DNA of 5,048 bases from Methanomassiliicoccaceae archaeon (GCA_009778275.1 WRKC01000037.1:1-5048); one strand, 5' to 3'; shown: positions 1-5,048, counted from the stretch's first letter. The notes: generated by a model from the sequence alone, not told the origin. Numbers and translations are program-made.

Positions 1-420
1 GGGGTGATCACGACGCAGGAGATATTGTTCAAAGATTTCGGGGCGTCCTTGTACTTGGAGCTGTATTTCAAGGAGGAGGGTAACGATTCGCAGTTCTCGC
101 TGTTTGGGATGAACGGTCTGTTCGTTCTGCTGATCATTGTGATCCTGGCAGCCTTGGCGGGCATCCTGCTCTGGCTGATCTTCTTCTACAGAAAACGGTA
201 TGATGTGCTCGTACAAGGGGATTCATCCATCGTCGGAAAGGACAAGGTCCGCAGGAAGAGCGCTTATGCGTTCACTCTGGCAGACGGCTATTCCGGGGCG
301 GTGTCATATTGTATCGGCGAAGGGGGACAGTGGAAAATGTTATCTCCGGATGCCGACGGGAACTACGTCATCCCCAGGGGCGAGGCCACAGACGACATCT
401 ATCTGGAAAAGCGTCCTTAA
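1..420 (+). CDS. C-terminal part of a membrane-anchored surface-type protein with a terminal beta-repeat-like module (5' end outside window)
   Basis: The frame is open from the first base, so this is probably the end of a longer protein. A GTG at base 4 could serve as a start, but it would give no signal peptide and has no visible ribosome site. Numbering from that GTG, residues 1-38 are polar. Residues 39-62 form one strongly hydrophobic transmembrane helix, followed at once by R63-K64-R65, which by the positive-inside rule puts the C terminus in the cytoplasm. Residues 67-138 form a compact module with the pattern G-Y-S-G-x-V-S-Y, then G-x-W-K, then D-A-D-G-N-Y-x-I-P, then D-D-I-Y-L-E. This resembles the short beta-sandwich repeats of large surface proteins in gut Methanomassiliicoccales; that likeness is from memory. 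Tandem TAA stops (418-423) and a hairpin terminator follow. Function unknown: anchoring or adhesion is an inference. Confidence 0.7.
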   Translation, partial: GVITTQEILFKDFGASLYLELYFKEEGNDSQFSLFGMNGLFVLLIIVILAALAGILLWLIFFYRKRYDVLVQGDSSIVGKDKVRRKSAYAFTLADGYSGAVSYCIGEGGQWKMLSPDADGNYVIPRGEATDDIYLEKRP

Positions 421-430
421 TAAACTTTCA

Positions 431-455
431 AAAAACGGGGCTGTGCCCCGTTTTT
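431..455. terminator. Strong hairpin terminator, probably bidirectional
   Basis: An 11-bp perfect inverted repeat (431-441 with 445-455) closes a three-base loop. The core is ACGGGGC/GCCCCGT, flanked by five A on the left and five T on the right. It lies 11 bases after the stop of the upstream plus-strand gene and 24 bases past the 3' end of the convergent tRNA-Cys gene. Both strands therefore end in a T run after a GC stem, so it can serve both transcripts. In archaea the T run itself is the main termination signal, and the hairpin may instead protect the 3' end. Confidence 0.8.
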
Positions 456-479
456 ATTGAGGATTCTTAGAATAAGACC

Positions 480-553
480 TGGGGTCGGGGGAGGGAATTG
501 AACCCCCGTATGCGGATCTGCAGTCCGCCACATAGCCACTGTGTTACCCCGAC
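480..553 (-). tRNA. tRNA-Cys (anticodon GCA), with C73 and encoded CCA
   Basis: Read on the minus strand this folds into a full cloverleaf. The seven-base acceptor stem GTCGGGG/CCCCGAC is perfect. U8 and A9 follow. The D stem has three pairs plus a C13/A22 mismatch, and the D loop carries G18-G19. The anticodon stem GCGGA/TCCGC is perfect and its loop CTGCAGA gives anticodon GCA, so it reads UGC/UGU (Cys). The variable loop is short (ATAC). The T stem GGGGG/CCCTC has one G-U pair, with loop TTCAATT. No intron is present. The base after the acceptor stem (483) is C, followed by CCA (482-480), so CCA appears to be genome-encoded and the discriminator is C73. This is odd, because U73 is the usual discriminator of tRNA-Cys. 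The assignment to Cys rests on the anticodon and on overall likeness to archaeal tRNA-Cys. Confidence 0.95.
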
Positions 554-576
554 AGTGAATTACCCCAATGTCAGCG

Positions 577-587
577 GTATAATAAAC
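577..587 (-). promoter_or_regulatory. TATA box of tRNA-Cys
   Basis: The minus strand reads GTTTATTATAC here, a good archaeal TATA element. Its centre lies about 29 bases before the mature tRNA 5' end (553), so transcription would start within a few bases of the tRNA. No other AT-rich element of this quality lies between it and the gene. Confidence 0.65.
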
Positions 588-629
588 ATTTCGTACGATT
601 CAGCCGCCGCGGGTTTTGATCTGGGTGTG

Positions 630-655
630 CCCGGAGAGCCTCCCCGCCCCTGCCC
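630..655 (-). other. G-tract cluster (possible G-quadruplex) in the gene-free stretch 554-765
   Basis: The stretch 554-765 between the tRNA and the next gene has no convincing gene; short open frames there have no start signals or recognisable products. On the minus strand, 655-630 carries four G tracts (3, 4, 4 and 3 G) separated by loops of 2, 1 and 9 bases, which could in principle form a quadruplex. The 9-base loop exceeds the usual 1-7 rule, so the call is weak. CCGCGG also occurs twice (607-612 and 673-678) and could pair as the base of an imperfect large hairpin. This may be chance in GC-rich DNA or part of a small RNA. Confidence 0.2.
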
Positions 656-735
656 AAAGCATTCTGTTCAAGCCGCGGTCTCTTTCGATCCAAATTATTC
701 CGTTCCTGCCTGGGAAACATGCGTATTGACGGCAG

Positions 736-744
736 GATTATACG
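736..744 (+). promoter_or_regulatory. TATA-like promoter element of the unknown gene at 766
   Basis: The sequence GATTATACG is centred about 26 bases before the ATG at 766. In archaea a TATA box lies about 26-27 bases before the transcription start, so the mRNA would begin at or next to the start codon (leaderless). This fits the absence of any Shine-Dalgarno sequence before 766. A second AT-rich element (AAATTATT near 693-700) is possible but less well placed. Confidence 0.45.
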
Positions 745-765
745 GAGCACAGCGAATACGGTCCC

Positions 766-1605
766 ATGCACTGCAAGGACATCTCCATGCGCGATGTGGA
801 CTTCCCTCTCACGGAGAGGAACATCTCAGAGGCCGTTCTGAGTTGGAGGGTATACGTCCGTACGGAATTCCTTGTGCTGAGGAACGGAAGCGAACACGCC
901 ATCGTAAAGGTCAGTAAAGAAGGGTCGGAAGGTCTTTTCAGGAATGTCACTGGGGTCGAGATCATTTCTCTTCCTGGGGATACGGTGTTCGTAAGGGATA
1001 AGGAAGTGGATGTCCTGAATGTCCCCGCCCTCGCATCGGTCCAGAGAGGATATCCCGGAAAAGCGGTCGTCATCGAGGGCATGTTCTCTCACGTAAGTTT
1101 TGTGTATGGTATGGATACGGTGAGACTGAGGGCCATAGATAACATCCCCCCAGGACCGTCCAGACTGCGCTTTCTGGTAAGCACGGCCCTCGCATCGGGG
1201 CTGGTGGACCGCCCCGTTGTTCCAGAATATGAGGACTTCGACCTGACAGATATGATAGAGGACATTGAGACGGAGGCGGTCATGTTCCCCTGCAGAGTGT
1301 CGGGGCTTACGGCGAACATCCCTTTCTATTTCCTCGATGCGGCACCCGAGACAGAACGCGAGGTCACGCTCATCGGCTGTGATCTTTCCGATAGGATATA
1401 CCGCTCGCTTTACGGTAAAGGCGCGAATCTCATCAACATATGTCCGGCGGATGCCGCTCCGAACGACGGAGTGAGAACGATCGTCCGGTGCTGCAGGGTC
1501 AAGGAAGGACACATCATCGAAGGGAATACCGCAAAGGTCCCGTGGGGAGCGACCGTTCCGGAGATCATTGACGCAGTCAACGCGCTTTTCATGGGTTCAG
1601 AATAA
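766..1605 (+). CDS. Conserved-looking archaeal protein of unknown function, 279 aa, with a cysteine-rich C-terminal half
   Basis: I do not recognise a characterised family. The protein is soluble: no signal peptide and no transmembrane helix. Residues 10-125 look like a beta-rich region with many alternating hydrophobic residues. A likely signature follows, D-N-I-P-P-G-P-S-R-L (125-134). The C-terminal half has short, well-defined blocks, each with cysteine: M-F-P-C (C176), I-G-C-D-L-S (C205), I-C-P (C226) and R-C-C-R-V-K-E-G (C242, C243). It ends with V-P-W-G-A-T (259-263). The spacing of these blocks suggests a real, conserved fold, and the cysteines could bind a metal or a cluster; that is inference. 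The ATG at 766 is chosen because an in-frame TGA lies at 727-729, no other start codon falls between, and a TATA element fits a leaderless start. An ATG at 787 (residue 8) is the alternative. The gene stands alone, and its last 9 bases overlap the convergent TPR gene. Confidence 0.85.
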   Translation: MHCKDISMRDVDFPLTERNISEAVLSWRVYVRTEFLVLRNGSEHAIVKVSKEGSEGLFRNVTGVEIISLPGDTVFVRDKEVDVLNVPALASVQRGYPGKAVVIEGMFSHVSFVYGMDTVRLRAIDNIPPGPSRLRFLVSTALASGLVDRPVVPEYEDFDLTDMIEDIETEAVMFPCRVSGLTANIPFYFLDAAPETEREVTLIGCDLSDRIYRSLYGKGANLINICPADAAPNDGVRTIVRCCRVKEGHIIEGNTAKVPWGATVPEIIDAVNALFMGSE

Positions 1606-2013
1606 CTCCCTTCCTCTCGCGAACGCTTTGTAGCCTTCCTCTGCCCTGCCGGCCCTGCAAAGCATCTCTCCCAAAGCATACCACGTGTCGGCGTTCCCCG
1701 GATCCTTCTCCAGATGCTCCGTCAGATGCCTGATGGCATCCTCGATCCTTCCCTGCGATTCAAGTTCCTTGCTGAGGGAACGGCCGTTCGTTTCCTCATC
1801 GAGTATATCGACCATGGTCCTTCTGGCGGTTTCCATGAGGACGTCCAGGGAGTTGTCTGAGAGCCATGGATATCTGCTTTTCTGTATTTCCCGAAAGGAT
1901 GCCGCCTTTTTCTCATCGATGACCGCTCCGCTGCCTTTGAAGATGTCCCTTGGGACGCTGACGACAAGTTTTCCGTGCGTAACGGAGAAATGGTCCGCCG
2001 GAAGTCCGGACAT
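1597..2013 (-). CDS. Small TPR-repeat protein, last gene of the pyrD-pyrK operon
   Basis: This 138-residue protein has two tetratricopeptide-type helical pairs at its C-terminal end. Unit one spans about residues 79-108 (S-K-E-L-E-x-Q-G-R-I-E-D-A-I, then L-E-K-D-P-G-N-A-D). Unit two spans about 109-138 (W-Y-A-L-G-E-M-L-C-R-A-G-R-A-E-E-G). These match the TPR consensus of L-G-x-x-L, G-R-x-E-E-A and D-P-x-N-A. The first 70 residues show no known domain, and there is no signal peptide or membrane segment. TPR pairs usually bind partner proteins; the partner here is unknown. The ATG lies one base after the pyrK stop (TGA-T-ATG). The GGTGAT sequence directly before it is too close to act as a normal ribosome site, so reinitiation by ribosomes finishing pyrK is likely. 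It may have nothing to do with pyrimidine synthesis despite the coupling. Its 3' end overlaps the convergent gene by 9 bp. Confidence 0.85.
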   Translation of the reverse strand: MSGLPADHFSVTHGKLVVSVPRDIFKGSGAVIDEKKAASFREIQKSRYPWLSDNSLDVLMETARRTMVDILDEETNGRSLSKELESQGRIEDAIRHLTEHLEKDPGNADTWYALGEMLCRAGRAEEGYKAFARGRELF

Positions 2014-2014
2014 A

Positions 2015-2779
2015 TCACCCGAGCTTCACTATGCGGCCGCACTCATCGCGTTTTGAGACGCCGAAGTCCTTGATCTTCGATATCTGCTCTTTCGTGAGGA
2101 CGGGACCGTCCTTGCAGACGCGCAGATCGTCCATCACGCAGCAGCCGCAGACCCCCGCGCCGCACTTCATATGTCTTTCCAACGAAAGCTGGCAATCCAT
2201 GCCGAGCTCGACGCATGCGTTGTAAAGGTGATACTGCATGATCTCCGGACCGCATGCCAGGACCATCTCGTACTTGTTCTCCGAGGCCTTTTCCCTCATA
2301 AGCTGCACCGCATTCCCGTGGAACCCCCTGCTGCCGTCGTCGGTAGCTATCCACAGGTTCTTCGCGTATCTGCCGGCCACCTCGTCCATGATTATGTCCC
2401 TGTCGGTCCTGGCGGCTATTATCGTGTCCGCGCCTGTCTCTTTGACCGCGGGTATGATGGCGGCCGTTCCGACACCTCCTCCGACCAGAAGCATATTCTT
2501 GCTCTTCCTGAGGTCGAACCCCTTTCCGTACGGGCCTCTGATCCTTATGGGGTCCCCGAGGCTCAGTTCGTGGAGTTTCTGCGTGTCTTTGCCGATCTTC
2601 TTCACGGTGATGCTTTTGATGCGGTCCGTTTTCGAAAGGGACATTGGGATCTCTTCCATCCCCGGCACCCATACCATTATGAACTGTCCCGGTGAAGCCT
2701 TTTCATCCCATTGGAACTCAAAGGTCTTCGTATCATGGGCGTTATCGAGTATGCCCACTATTCTCACGGAATCACTCAT
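2015..2779 (-). CDS. pyrK: Dihydroorotate dehydrogenase (NAD+), electron transfer subunit PyrK
   Basis: PyrK passes electrons from the FMN of PyrD through FAD and a [2Fe-2S] cluster to NAD+ in class 1B dihydroorotate dehydrogenase, a step of UMP synthesis in the cytoplasm. Counting from the ATG at 2779 (254 aa, normal for the family), the FAD domain shows P-G-Q-F-I-M-V-W near residues 30-37, P-M-S-L-S near 45-49 and I-R-G-P-Y-G-K-G-F near 79-87. The NAD domain shows L-L-V-G-G-G-V-G near 96-103 and A-C-G-P-E near 175-179. The cluster ligands are C206, C211, C214 and C222, in the C-x4-C-x2-C-x7-C pattern of PyrK. An upstream GTG (2788) could add three residues. I prefer the ATG because AGGTG (2790-2786) lies six bases before it. 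The gene overlaps the end of pyrD by 8 bp (ATGAGTGA), a sign of translational coupling. Other members of this ferredoxin-reductase-like family exist, but the pyrD neighbour and the cysteine pattern settle the call. Confidence 0.95.
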   Translation of the reverse strand: MSDSVRIVGILDNAHDTKTFEFQWDEKASPGQFIMVWVPGMEEIPMSLSKTDRIKSITVKKIGKDTQKLHELSLGDPIRIRGPYGKGFDLRKSKNMLLVGGGVGTAAIIPAVKETGADTIIAARTDRDIIMDEVAGRYAKNLWIATDDGSRGFHGNAVQLMREKASENKYEMVLACGPEIMQYHLYNACVELGMDCQLSLERHMKCGAGVCGCCVMDDLRVCKDGPVLTKEQISKIKDFGVSKRDECGRIVKLG

Positions 2780-3671
2780 GGGCAACACCTACCATTTTGG
2801 AGATCGAACTGTAACCGTAGTCCTTCATGAATCTTTCCAGTTCCGAATTGATCGTATCGAACACCTCTATTCCTTTTGTACCGACCGCACTCCCTATCTG
2901 GAAAGCGCATGCGCCCGCCATGAGGTATTGGGCCGCATCCTTCCAGTCGGATATGCCGCCCACTCCTATGATGGGAATGTCCACCACCGTCCTTATCTCG
3001 AACACCGCCCTGACCCCGATGGAGCGGATGGCAGGCCCCGACAGCCCGCCGAACTTGTTGCTGAGTATCGGTTTTCCGAACATCGGAGAGATCACCATAG
3101 CTTTGACGGTGTTGATGGCGACCACGGCATCCCCTCCCGCATCCTGGACGGCCATGGCCAGATCCTTGATCATGTGGGTGTTGGGGGTGAGCTTGGTCCA
3201 GACTGGTATCGATACCGCGGACTTTACAGCGGAGACGATGGACCCGACGACCGAGGGGTCCGTGCCGATCTCCATCCCGTAACCCGCGGCGTTCGGACAG
3301 GAAAGGTTCAATTCGACCGCTGCGGCGCCGTATCTCTCCATTTTTACTGCCAGCGCTGAGAACTCTTCAGGTGACGAACCGTATATCGATCCGATGATAT
3401 TGCCGTTCTTAGCGGCTATCTCCATCTCCTTTCCGAAAAGTTCTATACCAGGGTTCGGAAGGCCCATGGCATTGATATATCCCCCCTTAAGCTCCGTGAA
3501 TACGGGATTGGGGTGTCCGGGGTTAGGTTCGGACCCGATGGACTTCGTGACCACGGCTCCCGCGCCGGACCTTAACATCCTCACCATCGAGGGGCCGGTC
3601 TCGTCCATTACTCCGGATGCGACCATTCCGGGTTTTTCAAGTCTCATTTTTCCGACAGAGGTCACCAGCAT
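2772..3671 (-). CDS. pyrD: Dihydroorotate dehydrogenase catalytic subunit PyrD, class 1B
   Basis: PyrD oxidises dihydroorotate to orotate with FMN and, in class 1B, hands electrons to PyrK. Counting from the ATG at 3671 (299 aa, usual for the family), the TIM-barrel motifs are in order: A-S-G-V-M near residues 18-22; K43 in V-T-K-S, an FMN/substrate contact; N67-A-M-G-L-P-N, substrate binding; E-L-N-L-S-C-P-N with C125 as the expected catalytic base of class 1 enzymes; W-T-K-L-T-P-N with K160; I-N-T near N187; G-G-L-S-G-P-A-I (208-215); and G-V-G-G-I-S (236-241), the FMN phosphate site. Serine in place of this cysteine and an N-terminal membrane extension would mark class 2; both are absent. 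A TTG at 3683 would add four residues, but the ATG fits the family N terminus and a leaderless start. It is the first gene of the pyrD-pyrK-TPR operon and is divergent from the desulfurase. Confidence 0.96.
   Translation of the reverse strand: MLVTSVGKMRLEKPGMVASGVMDETGPSMVRMLRSGAGAVVTKSIGSEPNPGHPNPVFTELKGGYINAMGLPNPGIELFGKEMEIAAKNGNIIGSIYGSSPEEFSALAVKMERYGAAAVELNLSCPNAAGYGMEIGTDPSVVGSIVSAVKSAVSIPVWTKLTPNTHMIKDLAMAVQDAGGDAVVAINTVKAMVISPMFGKPILSNKFGGLSGPAIRSIGVRAVFEIRTVVDIPIIGVGGISDWKDAAQYLMAGACAFQIGSAVGTKGIEVFDTINSELERFMKDYGYSSISKMVGVAHE
2786..2790 (-). promoter_or_regulatory. Ribosome binding site of pyrK (decides the ATG start)
   Basis: AGGTG on the minus strand lies six bases before the ATG at 2779, inside the last codons of pyrD. 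The competing GTG start at 2788 overlaps this motif, and so the ATG is the better start. Confidence 0.5.
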
Positions 3672-3696
3672 TTTATCAAGCAAGTATACGCATAAC

Positions 3697-3707
3697 TAAT
3701 TAAATAA
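3697..3707. promoter_or_regulatory. Shared divergent TATA-like box for pyrD (-) and the cysteine desulfurase gene (+)
   Basis: The 45-bp gap between the two ATG codons is AT-rich and holds TAATTAAATAA, which reads as a TATA-like element on either strand. Its centre (about 3702) lies about 31 bases before the pyrD ATG at 3671 and about 27 bases before an internal in-frame ATG (3729) of the desulfurase. No Shine-Dalgarno sequence precedes either gene, which fits leaderless transcripts. A second candidate for the plus strand is GTATACG (3684-3690), which would serve the first ATG at 3717. Confidence 0.5.
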
Positions 3708-3716
3708 CGTTAAGTA

Positions 3717-4940
3717 ATGAACCGTACCATGGATATGTCCGCTGTCAGGAACGATTTCCCGACCATCAGGAAAAAGGACGGCGTTTACTTGGACAGCGCA
3801 TGCCAGTCGCTCAGGCCGGACCGGGTGATAAGGGCCGTTCTGGAATACTATGAGGATTTCCCCACCTGCGGAGGACGCAGCATTTACAAGATGTCGGCGA
3901 AAGTATCCGCGGTCACGGACGAGGCAAGGGAGAAAGCGGCGGAATTCTTCGGCACCGACGATCCTGATTGTTATGTTTTCACGAAAAATTGCACTGAAGG
4001 CATCAATACGGTCGCAAAGGGGTGCGTTCTGAAGAAAGGTGATGCGGTGGTCACCACCGACACGGAGCACAACTCCAATAATGTCCCGTGGGCCGTACTG
4101 TCCGAAGAAATCGGCATAAAGAGAAGATATTCGATCTCCGGCGAGGACGGGGGGTTCAGCATAGAGAATTTCAAGAACGCGATGGGAAAGGATGTCAAGA
4201 TGGTCTCGATCCATCACGTGAACAATGTGACCGGATGCGTCGTTCCCATCAAGGAGGTTGCGGAGATAGCGCATGATGTGGGCGCAAAGGTCCTGATAGA
4301 CGGATCCCAGGCGGCGCCCCATATGAAAGTGGACCTCAAGAAGGCCGATGTCGATTTTTATTCGTTATCTGTGCATAAGATGCTGGGGCCGTCCGGCATG
4401 GGGATCCTGTATGGGAAAAGGGAGGCACTGGAGGGCATCAGGCCGCTGACCACCGGAGGCGGAGCGGTGGGCCTGGTGACGCACGATCATGCTGACCTAG
4501 CGCCGATACCGAACAAATTCGAGGCGGGCCTGCAAAACTACTCCGGGATAGCCGGGACGAAGGCCGCGCTTGATTATCTTACGGATGTGGGAATGGAAAG
4601 GGTCCTTGAACATGATAGGATGCTGATGAGGTCCATCTTCAAAAGAACAGATGGGATAAACGGGCTGAGCTTGGTCGGCCCCGATGATCCTGACAGGAGA
4701 TGCGGGGTGTTCTCGTTCAACATCGGCGGGCTGTCCCCCCATGATATCGCGATGACGCTGGACAAGATCGATAATATCATGATAAGGTCGGGGCAGCACT
4801 GCGCCCATCCTTTCTTTGCCTCCAGAGGGATAGAGGGCAGCGCGAGGGCATCGGTATATCTTTACAACAATGAAGAGGACATAGAGAGATTCGCCTCTGC
4901 ATTGCGGAAGGTGGCCGAAAAGTTCGGCAGCGGCCGATGA
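3717..4940 (+). CDS. sufS: Cysteine desulfurase, SufS/Csd type (group II), PLP-dependent
   Basis: The enzyme takes sulfur from L-cysteine as an enzyme persulfide, leaving alanine, and supplies Fe-S cluster assembly or tRNA thiolation in the cytoplasm. The 407-residue protein is of normal length for fold type I aminotransferase class V. Motifs from the first ATG: V-Y-L-D-S-A near 23-28; N-C-T-E-G-I-N (91-97), which binds the PLP phosphate; T-E-H-N-S-N with H118, which stacks on PLP; H-V-N-N-V-T-G (167-173); L-I-D-G-S-Q with D195 and Q198; S-V-H-K with K221 as the PLP Schiff-base lysine; F-E-A-G-L-Q-N-Y (268-275); R-S-G-Q-H-C-A-H-P with catalytic C362; and S-A-R-A-S with R377 for the substrate carboxylate. 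The R-x-G-x-H-C-A-x-P motif marks the SufS/CsdA group rather than IscS/NifS. Starts at 3729 or 3735 (residues 5, 7) are equally plausible and fit the TATA box better. No sufE, sufBC or iscU is visible nearby. The SufS/Csd name is by family and not by tested role. Confidence 0.93.
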   Translation: MNRTMDMSAVRNDFPTIRKKDGVYLDSACQSLRPDRVIRAVLEYYEDFPTCGGRSIYKMSAKVSAVTDEAREKAAEFFGTDDPDCYVFTKNCTEGINTVAKGCVLKKGDAVVTTDTEHNSNNVPWAVLSEEIGIKRRYSISGEDGGFSIENFKNAMGKDVKMVSIHHVNNVTGCVVPIKEVAEIAHDVGAKVLIDGSQAAPHMKVDLKKADVDFYSLSVHKMLGPSGMGILYGKREALEGIRPLTTGGGAVGLVTHDHADLAPIPNKFEAGLQNYSGIAGTKAALDYLTDVGMERVLEHDRMLMRSIFKRTDGINGLSLVGPDDPDRRCGVFSFNIGGLSPHDIAMTLDKIDNIMIRSGQHCAHPFFASRGIEGSARASVYLYNNEEDIERFASALRKVAEKFGSGR

Positions 4941-5048
4941 TCATTCGAGATCATAACCCCAATCCCCCTCTATATCCTCATCCGAGCATTCGGTTATGTC
5001 ATCCGGCACCGGTTTTGTTATCGTTACCGCATCCCCGTGACCGATGAC
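4941..5048 (-). CDS. C-terminal end of an unidentified protein with an acidic tail (5' end outside window)
   Basis: The minus-strand frame is open from the window edge to a TGA at 4943-4941, giving 35 residues. The segment begins V-I-G-H-G-D-A-V-T-I-T-K-P-V and ends in a strongly acidic tail, D-D-I-T-E-C-S-D-E-D-I-E-G-D-W-G-Y-D-L-E. That is too little to identify a family. It is called a gene because its stop falls exactly against the stop of the convergent desulfurase gene, and because the other frames here are shorter or have no such context. The two stops together make the palindrome TGATCA, so no intergenic space or terminator lies between the genes. Confidence 0.55.
   Translation of the reverse strand, partial: VIGHGDAVTITKPVPDDITECSDEDIEGDWGYDLE

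Noticed and set aside
480..553. Selenocysteine, pyrrolysine or suppressor tRNA
   Set aside because: The anticodon is clearly GCA, and the arm lengths are those of an ordinary tRNA, not the long acceptor and D stems of tRNA-Sec or the compact tRNA-Pyl.
571..771. Minus-strand open frame of 66 codons in the gap before the unknown gene
   Set aside because: It contains the tRNA TATA box and is very rich in arginine, with no ribosome site; more likely chance.
498..917. Plus-strand open frame running from the tRNA-Cys gene into the unknown gene
   Set aside because: It overlaps the tRNA antisense and then the real gene out of frame. The product is Pro/Arg/His-rich with no domain.
826..1512. Open frame of 228 codons on the minus strand inside the unknown gene
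   Set aside because: Composition is rich in Arg, His and Asp with no coherent motif. The plus-strand frame has the promoter, the block-like conserved look and the plausible start.
2014..2019. GGTGAT before the TPR gene as a Shine-Dalgarno site
   Set aside because: It abuts the ATG with no spacing, too close for normal pairing; stop-start coupling explains the initiation better.
2238..3359. Long open frame (373 codons) on the plus strand, antisense to pyrK and pyrD
   Set aside because: It is a shadow of two well-supported genes in GC-biased DNA: low-complexity composition, no start signal, no recognisable motif, and it crosses the pyrD/pyrK junction.
1..5048. CRISPR array, insertion sequence, phage gene or defence island
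   Set aside because: No spaced direct repeats, transposase motifs, terminal inverted repeats or effector motifs were seen on either strand; the genes are housekeeping or unknown single genes.

Overview
The window looks like a compact chromosomal stretch of a moderately GC-rich archaeon. Four things point there: archaeal-type TATA elements sit about 25-30 bp before starts that lack Shine-Dalgarno sequences, as expected for leaderless mRNAs; a PyrD/PyrK pair has archaeal-style sequence; the tRNA-Cys is archaeal in form; and the window opens with the end of a membrane-anchored surface-type protein carrying a module I associate with Methanomassiliicoccales (Thermoplasmata). The order-level placement is an inference from protein style, not proven.

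Layout. Bases 1-420 (+) hold the C-terminal end of a membrane protein: one transmembrane helix, then a small beta-type module. A strong hairpin with A/T flanks (431-455) separates it from a convergent tRNA-Cys(GCA) gene on the minus strand (480-553), which has its own TATA element. Bases 554-765 hold no convincing gene, only the promoters of the tRNA and of the next gene plus a GC-rich patch. A 279-residue conserved-looking protein of unknown function follows (766-1605, +). Its 3' end overlaps by 9 bp the end of a minus-strand operon read in the order pyrD (3671-2772), pyrK (2779-2015), small TPR protein (2013-1597). A 45-bp AT-rich gap with one near-symmetric TATA-like box divides pyrD from a divergent cysteine desulfurase gene (3717-4940, +). 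The last 108 bases are the 3' end of an unidentified minus-strand gene whose stop codon directly abuts the desulfurase stop.

Function. PyrD and PyrK together form a class 1B dihydroorotate dehydrogenase: FMN in PyrD, FAD and a [2Fe-2S] cluster in PyrK, NAD+ as final acceptor. This is the fourth step of de novo UMP synthesis. The two genes overlap, and the TPR gene follows after one base, so the three are probably translationally coupled. The desulfurase supplies sulfane sulfur from cysteine for Fe-S clusters or tRNA thiolation; no scaffold genes (sufBC, iscU) are visible. I see no mobile element, CRISPR array, phage gene or defence system. The points most worth a second look are the C73 discriminator of tRNA-Cys, the shared divergent TATA box, the TPR gene in the pyr operon, the cysteine-rich unknown protein, and the beta module placed after a transmembrane helix.
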